Source: Sandaracinus sp. (GTDB lineage Bacteria > Myxococcota_A > Polyangia > Polyangiales > Houyiibacteriaceae). Taken from it: a stretch of 64,000 nt of DNA. The stretch covers positions 1-64,000 of the forward strand of contig JACKEH010000012.1 of the NCBI GenBank assembly GCA_020633125.1, read 5' to 3'. The position numbers and the translations under genes were made by a program. Shown one piece after another: positions 1-7,459 of this stretch (position 1 is its first letter; the number at the start of each line of letters is the position of its first letter). The notes under the pieces are model-generated. The model was not told the origin of the DNA. It saw only the letters and a program-made list of their open reading frames with translations, and did not search any database.

Positions 1-69
1 GAGCGACGCGCTCTCTCTCCCAACGGGCAGGGATTGGGACCCCTGCTACCACCGAGGTGGTGGCCACCC

Positions 70-1047
70 TCAGGCGTCGTCGTCGTTCGCGTCGTTCCCG
101 CTCGACTCGGAGCCCGCGCGCGCTTGCTCCTGCGCCTCGATGGCGTCCTCCTCGTCCACGCGCTCGCGTGCGGCACGATCTCGGACGTACTCCGGCGCTT
201 CTCCCGGACCGCTCCGGTCGACCCAGTACGCCGAACGACGACGCACGTCGAAGTGCACGAAGCTGCTGTTCGGGTAGTAGCCGACGCCGACCTCGGGGAG
301 TGTGCGGAGGAAATCGCGAAGGTCGCGATTCGAGACGCCCTGGATTCGCAGGTCGATCGCGCTGCCGTCCGTGTGGTGGCTCGATTCCTCCGTGTGACCG
401 CCGGCGGGCCGGAAGCCGCTGAGGACGTGGATGGGGCGGCCGCCGAAGTGATCGGAGATACGCACGAGGAGCTGGAGCAGGCGGGTGTCCGGGGGGGTCT
501 GCGCGTTGGTTCGACGGTGGCGGAGGAGCCACGCCAACTGGCGACGCGGACCCGAGCGGGGGCGTCCGCGGGAATCGAGGACTCGAAGCGAGAGGCGCTC
601 ACGAGTCGCGGGGCGCACCAGCGTGACCACACCCGGCCGTCGCGGGCGTCCCCAACGCGCTGCGGCTTGGTCCCGTTCTTCCTCGGCGACCTGGCCCGGG
701 AGCAGCAGCCGCTGACCGACACGGAGCGTCGCGCCCTCGGACAACCGGTTGGCGCGGGCGAGGTCGCGCACCGAAATCTCACGGCGCCGCGCGATGGTGC
801 TGAGGGTCTCGCCGCTGCGTACGTAGTGGTAGCCGTCGACCGGGATTCGCAGGACTTGTCCTTCGCGAAGCTGAGCGGACACCGAGAGATCGTTGGCGCC
901 CGCGAGGTCTTGGACTCGAACGCGATACCGCGAGGCGATGCGCGCCAGCGACTGTCCCGACCGCACGGTGTGCTGACGTTCCTGCGCGACGACCGACGAG
1001 CAGAGCGCGAGGGAGGCGAAGACGAGCGCGAGGACGAGACGAGCCAT
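70..1047 (-). CDS. Secreted LysM-repeat protein with C-terminal M15/DUF882-like peptidase domain
   Basis: Predicted 325 aa periplasmic or secreted cell-wall protein. Seen: a signal peptide (about residues 1-21), two LysM repeats (about 26-70 and 73-117) with the HTVRSGQSLARIA and HYVRSGETLSTIA signatures, and a C-terminal domain (about 185-280) containing SSHHTDGSAIDLR and SSFVHFDVR. The latter supply the H225/D232/H265-type zinc ligands of DUF882/M15-like D,D-peptidases (YcbK family). LysM binds peptidoglycan, so the family role is murein cleavage or remodelling. The start at 1047 is chosen because it opens directly into the signal peptide; a longer frame upstream lacks one. It is divergent from the pil operon. 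The substrate bond is inferred, not shown. Confidence 0.85.
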   Translation of the reverse strand: MARLVLALVFASLALCSSVVAQERQHTVRSGQSLARIASRYRVRVQDLAGANDLSVSAQLREGQVLRIPVDGYHYVRSGETLSTIARRREISVRDLARANRLSEGATLRVGQRLLLPGQVAEEERDQAAARWGRPRRPGVVTLVRPATRERLSLRVLDSRGRPRSGPRRQLAWLLRHRRTNAQTPPDTRLLQLLVRISDHFGGRPIHVLSGFRPAGGHTEESSHHTDGSAIDLRIQGVSNRDLRDFLRTLPEVGVGYYPNSSFVHFDVRRRSAYWVDRSGPGEAPEYVRDRAARERVDEEDAIEAQEQARAGSESSGNDANDDDA

Positions 1048-1400
1048 GGGGGCGGCATGGTTGAGGAGGGATGGGAGCCTCGCAACCCGGCGCGCGAAGC
1101 GAAGCAGCGCCACTTTTTTGCGGCCGCACGAGATGCGGTGCGACCATCGCCGAGGTTTGGGCGTTCGTTGACAACCGAGAGGTTCTGCGCGCCGTGAGGG
1201 GCTTGGCTCCTCCACGGCAGTCGAGGCGGCAGGGGCGATCTCCAGCCGGGACGCGGGGTGCTCTGCTCCCGGTCGAAAGCACGCAAAAATACGCTTCAAT
1301 TATACCTAATTTATACTGCAATTACTCAGAATTGCTTGACGCTTGGGCGCCCACCACCTAACGTGGTCGCTCGAGTGCTCGTCCTGGAGATCGCACCCTG
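1048..1400. other. Divergent intergenic region with an unusually AT-rich core
   Basis: No gene is seen here. The stretch around 1285-1335 is markedly AT-rich for this genome and holds two similar blocks, ATTATACCT and TTTATACTG, followed by a short dyad and a promoter-like pair (annotated separately). It lies between the divergent LysM peptidase and the regulator-pilMNOP operon, so it must carry the promoters of both. Confidence 0.6.
1318..1364 (+). promoter_or_regulatory. Candidate promoter and operator of the XRE-pilMNOP operon
   Basis: A perfect dyad GCAATT-N6-AATTGC (1318-1335) is followed without a gap by a -35-like TTGACG (1336-1341), a 17-nt spacer and a -10-like TAACGT (1359-1364). 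The first gene starts at 1401. A repressor or activator on the dyad would touch the -35 box; the XRE protein encoded just downstream is the obvious candidate. The match to a sigma-70 promoter is seen; operator function is inferred. Confidence 0.45.
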
Positions 1401-1856
1401 ATGGACCACGAAGGCAAGGCGACGGAGGCTGTTGCGCCGGGTGTCGGTACACCCCAGGCCCCCGCTCCACTTGCCGGTGGGTCGGTTGCTGGTGGAACCG
1501 CTGCGGTTCCCACCGCGGTTTCTTCTCCGCGTGAGGGACGGGGCGAAAGCTCGAGCTCATCGAGCGCGAGCTCCAGCGCGATTCCCTCCAGTTCGTCGAG
1601 TACCAGCACTCCGGACGAGCCCAAGCGAAAAGCGAAGGCTCGGCCACGTCCTCCGGCTGCCAATCATCTTCGGAAATATCGGGAGGAGCTCTGTCTGTCG
1701 CAGGCGGAGCTCGCTCGGCGCGCAAATCTCTCGGCGTTGACGGTCGCTCGCATCGAGCAGGGCTACGGGTGCCGCATGAGTACGAAGCGGAAGATTCTCG
1801 AAGCCTTGGGCCTCAGCCTCGCGGACCGAAAGAAGGTTTTCGGCGAGGAGGAGTGA
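1401..1856 (+). CDS. XRE-family helix-turn-helix regulator with Ser-rich N-terminal tail
   Basis: A 151 aa protein. Residues 1-85 are low complexity (Pro/Ala/Gly, then a run of serines at about 50-70, then a basic KRKAKARPRP patch). Residues about 90-143 form an XRE-type HTH with LSQAELARRANLSALTVARI as the helix-turn-helix. It ends 9 nt before pilM and is read in the same direction, so it is probably the first gene of the pil operon and may autoregulate it. No effector domain is visible; the disordered tail could be a partner-binding or phosphorylation region. The DNA-binding fold is well supported, the target is inference. Confidence 0.8.
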   Translation: MDHEGKATEAVAPGVGTPQAPAPLAGGSVAGGTAAVPTAVSSPREGRGESSSSSSASSSAIPSSSSSTSTPDEPKRKAKARPRPPAANHLRKYREELCLSQAELARRANLSALTVARIEQGYGCRMSTKRKILEALGLSLADRKKVFGEEE

Positions 1857-1865
1857 CGTGAGCCG

Positions 1866-2921
1866 ATGGCGTCGGAGGGCAAGAACCTGATCGGAGTCGA
1901 CATCGGATCGACTTCCATCAAGGTTTGCGAGATCAAGGAGAGCGGAGGAAAGCGGAAGCTGATCAAGTTCGGCTTCCACCCGCTCCCGCCGGAGACGATC
2001 GTCGACGGCCACATCATCAACTCGGGCGCCGTCGTGGAAGGGCTGGAGAAGCTCTTCCACAAGGAGAAGCGTCGTCAGGTTGCGCTGCGCGCCAGCGGGC
2101 ACTCGGTGATCATCAAGAAGATCGCCATGCCCCTGATGACGGCGGCGGAGCTCGACGAGCAGATCTCCTGGGAAGCCGAGCAACACATTCCCTTCGACCT
2201 CGCCGAGGTACACATCGACCACCAGGTCCTGCGCCGGCGCGAGGACGAGGGCCAGATGGACGTGCTCCTGGTCGCCGCCAAGAAGGAAGAGATCTCGGAT
2301 CTCACCAACCTGGCGGTCGAGGCGAGGCTCAAGCCGCTCGTCGTGGACCTCGACGCGTTCACCGTGCAGAACGTCTTCGAGACGGGCTACGGCGTACCGG
2401 CGCCCGGAGAGACCGTCGTGCTCATTCACGTCGGCGCGTCGCTGACGACGGTGAACATTCTCGCCGATGGCACGACGGCCTTCACGCGCGACATCGCGAA
2501 CGGCGGCAACACGATCACCGAAGAGATTCAGCGCCAGCTGAGCATCTCACGCGAGGAGGCAGAGGCCTACAAGCACGGTGGCGACGGTCGCGGCATCGTC
2601 CCGCGCGAGGTGCCGGAGATCATCCAGCAGGTGGTCGACCAGCTCGCAGGCGAAGTGCAGCGCTCGCTCGACTTCTACCTCGCGACCTCGGGTGACGGCG
2701 ACCTCGCGCGCATCCTGGTGTCGGGCGGCACCGCGAACGTCCGCGCGTTGCTCGACGCGATTCACGACCGCGCGCGTGTGCCGGTCGAGATGCTCGATTG
2801 TCTGCGCGTCGCGCCGCCCGACTCGAAGGTCGATCCGATGTTGCTTCAAGGCCGCACCGCGCAGGCCGCGGTCGCGATGGGACTCGCGCTCCGCAAGGAG
2901 CGAGAGCGGAGGCCAGCATGA
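1866..2921 (+). CDS. pilM: Type IV pilus assembly protein PilM
   Basis: A 351 aa cytoplasmic actin-fold protein that binds the N-terminal tail of PilN and links the pilus inner-membrane platform to the cytoplasmic motor. Seen: the N-terminal phosphate-binding motif GVDIGSTSIKVCEI and PilM family blocks such as PLMTAAELDEQISWEAEQHI, IHVGASLTTVNI and the late glycine-rich VSGGTANV motif. The length is normal for the family. Its stop overlaps the pilN start (ATGA), indicating translational coupling. It is the second gene of the XRE-pilM-N-O-P operon. Confidence 0.96.
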   Translation: MASEGKNLIGVDIGSTSIKVCEIKESGGKRKLIKFGFHPLPPETIVDGHIINSGAVVEGLEKLFHKEKRRQVALRASGHSVIIKKIAMPLMTAAELDEQISWEAEQHIPFDLAEVHIDHQVLRRREDEGQMDVLLVAAKKEEISDLTNLAVEARLKPLVVDLDAFTVQNVFETGYGVPAPGETVVLIHVGASLTTVNILADGTTAFTRDIANGGNTITEEIQRQLSISREEAEAYKHGGDGRGIVPREVPEIIQQVVDQLAGEVQRSLDFYLATSGDGDLARILVSGGTANVRALLDAIHDRARVPVEMLDCLRVAPPDSKVDPMLLQGRTAQAAVAMGLALRKERERRPA

Positions 2922-3574
2922 TTCGCATCAATCTGGTCCCGCAGGCGAAGCGCGCCGCACGCGCCTCGGCTCCTGCGGGGGATGGCCAGGTCTGGGCTGC
3001 GGTCTATTTCTTCGGGACGCTCGTCTTCATGGGCATCCTCGCCGTCGTGTATTTCGCGAAGGACGGGGAGCTCGAAGAGCAGCAGCAGGCCAACACACAG
3101 CTTCGCGGGACGATCGAAGAGATTCGCTCGCGAAGCGCGCGCCTCGAAGAGGTGCAGGCGTTGTTGGCGGCAAGCCGGAACCTCGAGGAAGTCGTCGGTG
3201 AGCTCAACCGCGCGCGTACGGGTCCGACCCGCGCGATGCTCGAGCTCAGTCGCATCCTGAGCGTCGGCGATTCGGCGGGTCCGACGATCGATCCGGCCGC
3301 GCTCGAGGAGCTTCGCCGCGTGAACCCGCTCGCGGGCTACAACCGCAGCTGGGACGCGCGTCGGCTCTGGCTCACGCGGTTCGAAGAAGAGAACCGGCAG
3401 TGCCGCATGACGGGTCTCGGTCGAACCAACGAGGACGTCGCGGAGTTCCTTCGCCGCCTCTCTCTCTCGGAGCTCTTCGAGCAGGTGACGCTTCAGCGCA
3501 CCGAGGCGAAGGAGGACGCGGATTCGGGGCTTCCCGTGATTCAGTTCGAGCTCTCTTGCCAGGTTTCCTACTGA
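2918..3574 (+). CDS. pilN: Type IV pilus inner-membrane protein PilN
   Basis: A 218 aa bitopic membrane protein of the pilus alignment complex. The cytoplasmic N-terminus carries the conserved INLVP motif (residues 4-8) that inserts into PilM. A transmembrane helix spans about 26-47, a coiled coil about 49-90, and a periplasmic PilN fold ends in PVIQFELSCQVSY. The start is fixed by the ATGA overlap with pilM and by the INLVP motif; a longer upstream reading frame would destroy this N-terminus. PilO follows after 10 nt and is its heterodimer partner. Confidence 0.95.
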   Translation: MIRINLVPQAKRAARASAPAGDGQVWAAVYFFGTLVFMGILAVVYFAKDGELEEQQQANTQLRGTIEEIRSRSARLEEVQALLAASRNLEEVVGELNRARTGPTRAMLELSRILSVGDSAGPTIDPAALEELRRVNPLAGYNRSWDARRLWLTRFEEENRQCRMTGLGRTNEDVAEFLRRLSLSELFEQVTLQRTEAKEDADSGLPVIQFELSCQVSY

Positions 3575-3584
3575 GGAGCGGACG

Positions 3585-4220
3585 ATGGCAACGGCAAAGC
3601 AAAAAGGCTCGTCCTCGTCCTCGTTCGAGACGCTCCCCACGGGCGGCAAGGTCTTCATTCTCGTTTTGATCTTCGCGTTGGTGGGGGCTCTCTACTTCTT
3701 CATCTTCCACATGCCGCTCTCGGAAGATCTCGAAGCCGCGCAGGCGCAGTACGTGACGCTTCAGACCGATTTGCGGGCGGCGGAGCAGCGCCAGCAGGAG
3801 TACCTGCAGCTCACGCAAGAGCTCGCCAACCGCGAGGCCATCGACCGCGCGAACAAGCGTGTCCTCCCGCAGGACGCGGAGATTCCGGCTTTCCTGCAGG
3901 ACCTCAACCGGGTCGCCGAGCTCAGCGGCTTGGACATTCGACTGGTGGAGCCGCGTCCCGAGGAGTCGGAGCCACTCTACGTTCGCATTCCGGTCGCTCT
4001 TCGCGTGTCCGGCAAGTTCCATCAGGTGGCGAAGTTCTTCTACAGCGTCAGCCGCCTCGAGCGTGCGATCAACATGGAGAACATCCAACTTCGGGATCCG
4101 ACCATGAACGAGGCCGACGAGGTGCTCTTGGTCGTCGACGCGCTCGCGACGACGTTCCGTAGCGCCGAGGTGGTCACGCCGGGGCAGCCCGCACAGCCCG
4201 TCGTTCCGGGGAGGCCGTGA
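3585..4220 (+). CDS. pilO: Type IV pilus inner-membrane protein PilO
   Basis: A 211 aa partner of PilN. A short basic, Ser-rich cytoplasmic tail precedes a transmembrane helix (about 22-42), then a coiled coil (about 47-85) and the periplasmic ferredoxin-like PilO domain, with the family pattern VRIPVALRVSGKFHQVAKFF and NMENIQLRD. PilN/PilO heterodimers bridge PilM in the cytoplasm to PilP and PilQ in the periplasm. The C-terminus ends in a Pro/Val-rich tail and its stop overlaps the pilP start by one base. Confidence 0.95.
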   Translation: MATAKQKGSSSSSFETLPTGGKVFILVLIFALVGALYFFIFHMPLSEDLEAAQAQYVTLQTDLRAAEQRQQEYLQLTQELANREAIDRANKRVLPQDAEIPAFLQDLNRVAELSGLDIRLVEPRPEESEPLYVRIPVALRVSGKFHQVAKFFYSVSRLERAINMENIQLRDPTMNEADEVLLVVDALATTFRSAEVVTPGQPAQPVVPGRP

Positions 4221-4903
4221 TGCGCACCAAGTGGAGCTTCGTGGTCCTTCTGGCCGCGCTCGGATGCGACGACCCCGTGGTCGTGAGCAACAACGCTCCG
4301 ACGATGCCGACTCCGGCGCCGACCCCGAACGGTCCGGCTCCGGCGGCGGCTCCGGTGGAGATGGCGTCTCCGGACGCCGGCGTGGCCGAGGCCATCCAAT
4401 ACGGGGACGACGTCTTCGTCGAGGCCGACGTTCAGAATCGCGACCCGTTCCGTAGCTTCGCGAAGGCGTTCCGCACCCGAGCAGTCGTGGTTCCGCAGCG
4501 CACGGTGCTGATGCCGACCACGGCCATCGAGGAGATGCGTCTCGTCGCGATCATCAGCGGCGTGGCTCAGCCGCGTGCGATGCTTCTGGACCCGACCGGT
4601 GTCGGCCACGTCGTCAAACGAGGCGACTACATCGGACGTCCCGAGGTGCTGCAGACCGGCGGCGCCGAGAGCATGCCGGTGACGCTGAACTGGCGCGTCG
4701 CACGCATCCGCTCCGGCGAGGTGGTCCTCACGCGTGAGGATCCCACCGCTCCGGATCGTCCGCCGCTCACGCGTTCGTTGCCGCTCTACGAAGAGGGTGA
4801 AGACCCTCTCGAGCTTCGCCGCCTCGCGCTCGAGCGTGAACGCGACGCCGCGGAGGCGAGCGACGAGCCGGCAGAGCCCAGCGCGCGTCCGGCTCCTCGC
4901 TGA
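4220..4903 (+). CDS. pilP: Type IV pilus lipoprotein PilP
   Basis: A 227 aa inner-membrane lipoprotein that couples PilN/PilO to the PilQ secretin. Seen: a signal peptide ending in the lipobox LAALGC (lipidated Cys16), a Pro/Thr/Ala-rich flexible linker, and a C-terminal domain with DPFRSF and the typical VKRGDYIG...VARIRSGEVVL strands of PilP homology-region folds. An in-frame GTG 3 nt upstream (4217) is an alternative start; ATG at 4220 overlaps the pilO stop and is preferred. A strong terminator follows, so pilQ is probably transcribed at least partly from its own promoter. Confidence 0.93.
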   Translation: MRTKWSFVVLLAALGCDDPVVVSNNAPTMPTPAPTPNGPAPAAAPVEMASPDAGVAEAIQYGDDVFVEADVQNRDPFRSFAKAFRTRAVVVPQRTVLMPTTAIEEMRLVAIISGVAQPRAMLLDPTGVGHVVKRGDYIGRPEVLQTGGAESMPVTLNWRVARIRSGEVVLTREDPTAPDRPPLTRSLPLYEEGEDPLELRRLALERERDAAEASDEPAEPSARPAPR

Positions 4904-4926
4904 GTACTTCGGCCGACGAACACGAG

Positions 4927-4962
4927 AAAACGGGCGACCTTCGGGTCGTCCGTTTTCGTTTT
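4927..4962 (+). terminator. Rho-independent terminator after pilP
   Basis: The stem AAAACGGGCGACC pairs with GGTCGTCCGTTTT around a TTCG tetraloop with one G-T wobble and is followed by CGTTTT. It separates pilMNOP from pilQ, which is unusual because pilQ normally continues the same transcript; readthrough or a separate pilQ promoter in 4963-5192 is needed. Confidence 0.85.
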
Positions 4963-5192
4963 GGTTGCCATGCGACGCGTGACCGACGTTCGAGCTCTTG
5001 CCGTTTTTTTGATCCCGGTGGAAGTGGCGTTGGACCATTGCACGAACGAGGAGAAGTCTCCGTTGTGAGCGAATGCTCTGCGGGCCTTCTTCGAGAGGAG
5101 GAGCACGGCGAAGCGCCGGTTTCCTTCTGTGGATTCACGCGGGTTTCGAGGAGAAGTTCTTCTCGAGCTCGTCCGATCACGAGGAGAGTCGC

Positions 5193-7376
5193 ATGGGACG
5201 CCAGAAGGGTGTCGTCGCCGCGCTGGTCCTGGGGTTGGCCCTCAGCGGCACGATGGCGGCAGCGGATCCGCCGACGATCGAGTCGGTGGAGGTTCGAGGG
5301 GAGGGCGCGCGCGCCGAAATCGCGATTCGGGGGGCCTTCGAGGTACCCACGTACGCGGTTCGAACGCGCGAGGACGGCCGTGTCCTCGTCGTCGAGGTCG
5401 CGGACGCGTCGCTCCCCGAGAGCGGGCTCGCGACGGTCGGGGACGCGCAGTTGGTGACGGCGACCACCGCCTCGACCACCGCACGTGGCGTTCGGCTCGA
5501 GCTGCGCTTGTCGCGGGCGGCGCGTTACCGCGCTCGCTCGGGTGACGGCCGCATCCTCGTCGCGCTGGATGCCACCGAGGGAACGACGCCGGCCAGCACC
5601 ACGACGAACGCGCCGAGCGCCGAACGCCCCGTGGAGGGGCCGGCGACGGTTCGTGACGTGACCGTCGAGCGTCGCGACGGGCGTGACCGCGTGGTCGTCG
5701 AGCTCGACCGTCCGGCCACCTTCGAGGTGCGTCGCGACGGCAACGGGCCGGCGCGCCTCGAGATCGCGGGCGCGCGTCTGGCGCCGGACCTTCGCCGCTT
5801 CCGCCGCGGGCTTCCCGACGCGCTCGTGCGTCGCGTTCAGGTCCGTTTCGCGGAAGGTCGCGCGATCGTCGAGGTCGACCGCGACGGCGCGGCGCAGGGC
5901 ACCGCGATTCGCTCCGGCAACCGCATCGTGTGGCTCTTCGAGCCGGCGGCGGCGTCCGGACCGCGCTCGCGCACCGTGGCGCGGGAGACCGACTACGCGG
6001 CGGAGACGCCCGAGGTGGCGGCCTTCCTCAGCGACGTTCCGCTGCAGGTTCGCGCCGCGCGCAGCAACCGTCGCTTCAGCGGTCGCCGCATCGACCTCGA
6101 CTTCAAGGACGCGGACATTCACAACATCCTGCGTCTGCTCGCCGAGGTCGGTGGCGTGAACATCGTCACCACGGACGACGTGGCCGGCTCGGTCACGATT
6201 CGCATGCGGAACGTGCCGTGGGACCAGGCGCTCGACGTCATCCTCCAGGCGAAGGGCCTCGGCATGGTCCGTCAGGGCAACCTGATCCGCGTGGCGCCGC
6301 TCGAGACGCTCGAGAAGGAGCGCGAGGCGGCCATCGCGCGCCGCAAGCAGCTCGAGACGCTCGCGCCGCTCGAGACACGCATCGTGCCGGTGAGCTACGC
6401 CAACCCCAGCAAGCTCGCCCCGCGCATCGCCGAGCTCCTCACGGAGCGCGGCACGGTCAACGTCGACGAGCGCACGAACGTGCTCATCGTCCGCGACATC
6501 GTCGACCAGCTCGACGACGTCGAGGAGCTCGTCCGCACGCTCGACACGCAGACGCCGCAGGTCCTCATCGAGGCCCGGATCGTCGAGGCGACGAGCCAGT
6601 ACTCGCGTGACGTCGGCATCCAGTGGGGCGGCGACGTGACGATGTCGAGCGCGAACGGCAACCCCACGGGGCTCGTCTTCCCGAGCAACTTGGGCTTCAC
6701 GGGTGGTAACTACGACAACCAATCGCCCACGCAGGGTCTGTCGCCCTTCACGCAGACGGTCACTCCGCCGAACTACCTCGTGAACCTTCCGGCCATCACG
6801 GGTACCGGCCAGGGTGGCGCGCTCGGCATCAGCCTCGGCAGCGTCGGCGGCAACGTGAACCTCAACGTGCGTTTGAGCGCGGCCGAGGCGAACGGCACGG
6901 TCCGCATCATCAGCTCGCCGCGCATCCTCACGCTGACGAACCACGAGGCGCACATCGCGCAGGGCACGCTCATTCCCTTCTCGCAGGTCAGCGCGCAGGG
7001 CGTGAACACGGCGTTCCAGGAGGCCAAGCTCGAGCTTCGCGTCACGCCTCAGGTGACCGCGGATGGCTCGGTGCTGATGTCGGTGCACATCACGCGCGAC
7101 GAGCCCGACTTCACGCGGACCTCGACGCGTGGTGACCCGACGATCCTCAAGCGTGAGGCCGAGACGACGCTGCTCATTCCGGACGGGAACACGGCGGTCA
7201 TCGGCGGCATCTACACGCGCAACACCGGCCGCAACGTGGATCAGGTGCCGTTCTTCGGGGACATCCCGGTGCTCGGCGTGCTCTTCCAGCGTCGCCGCGT
7301 GCGGGACGAGCGCAACGAGCTGCTCATCTTCCTCACGCCGCGAATCGTCAACCGAGCGGAAGCGCTTCCGGAGTGA
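5193..7376 (+). CDS. pilQ: Type IV pilus secretin PilQ
   Basis: A 727 aa outer-membrane secretin forming the pilus exit pore. In order: signal peptide (about 1-24), AMIN-type peptidoglycan-binding modules (about 28-120 and 150-235), an STN/N0 domain (about 297-365, with FKDADIHNILRLLAEVGGVN), an N1 domain (about 393-470, VDERTNVLIVRDI), and the C-terminal secretin gate (about 550-722, with VRIISSPRILTLTNHEAHI). ATG 5193 is preferred because it has a GAGGAG ribosome site and begins a clean signal peptide; a frame 120 nt longer exists without one. A good terminator follows. Confidence 0.96.
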   Translation: MGRQKGVVAALVLGLALSGTMAAADPPTIESVEVRGEGARAEIAIRGAFEVPTYAVRTREDGRVLVVEVADASLPESGLATVGDAQLVTATTASTTARGVRLELRLSRAARYRARSGDGRILVALDATEGTTPASTTTNAPSAERPVEGPATVRDVTVERRDGRDRVVVELDRPATFEVRRDGNGPARLEIAGARLAPDLRRFRRGLPDALVRRVQVRFAEGRAIVEVDRDGAAQGTAIRSGNRIVWLFEPAAASGPRSRTVARETDYAAETPEVAAFLSDVPLQVRAARSNRRFSGRRIDLDFKDADIHNILRLLAEVGGVNIVTTDDVAGSVTIRMRNVPWDQALDVILQAKGLGMVRQGNLIRVAPLETLEKEREAAIARRKQLETLAPLETRIVPVSYANPSKLAPRIAELLTERGTVNVDERTNVLIVRDIVDQLDDVEELVRTLDTQTPQVLIEARIVEATSQYSRDVGIQWGGDVTMSSANGNPTGLVFPSNLGFTGGNYDNQSPTQGLSPFTQTVTPPNYLVNLPAITGTGQGGALGISLGSVGGNVNLNVRLSAAEANGTVRIISSPRILTLTNHEAHIAQGTLIPFSQVSAQGVNTAFQEAKLELRVTPQVTADGSVLMSVHITRDEPDFTRTSTRGDPTILKREAETTLLIPDGNTAVIGGIYTRNTGRNVDQVPFFGDIPVLGVLFQRRRVRDERNELLIFLTPRIVNRAEALPE

Positions 7377-7413
7377 CCTCACTCTGAAGCACGCCTCCTC
7401 GACGAGGCGAGAG

Positions 7414-7443
7414 AAAGCGGGCTCCTGGCGGAGCCCGCTTTTT
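7414..7443 (+). terminator. Terminator after pilQ
   Basis: A perfect 12-bp stem AAAGCGGGCTCC / GGAGCCCGCTTT with a TGGC loop runs into a T-tract. It ends 16 nt before the aroKB start, so aroKB transcription must either read through or start within the hairpin region. Confidence 0.85.
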
Positions 7444-7459
7444 CATGTAGGAAAGGCCC

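Noticed and set aside
5020..5060. A sigma-54 promoter (TGGCGT...TTGC) upstream of pilQ
   Set aside because: The spacing between the GG and GC elements is 12, not 10, so the match fails.
4767..7382. A long minus-strand frame opposite pilQ
   Set aside because: pilQ is fully supported by secretin, N0/N1 and AMIN features; the antisense product has no recognisable pattern.
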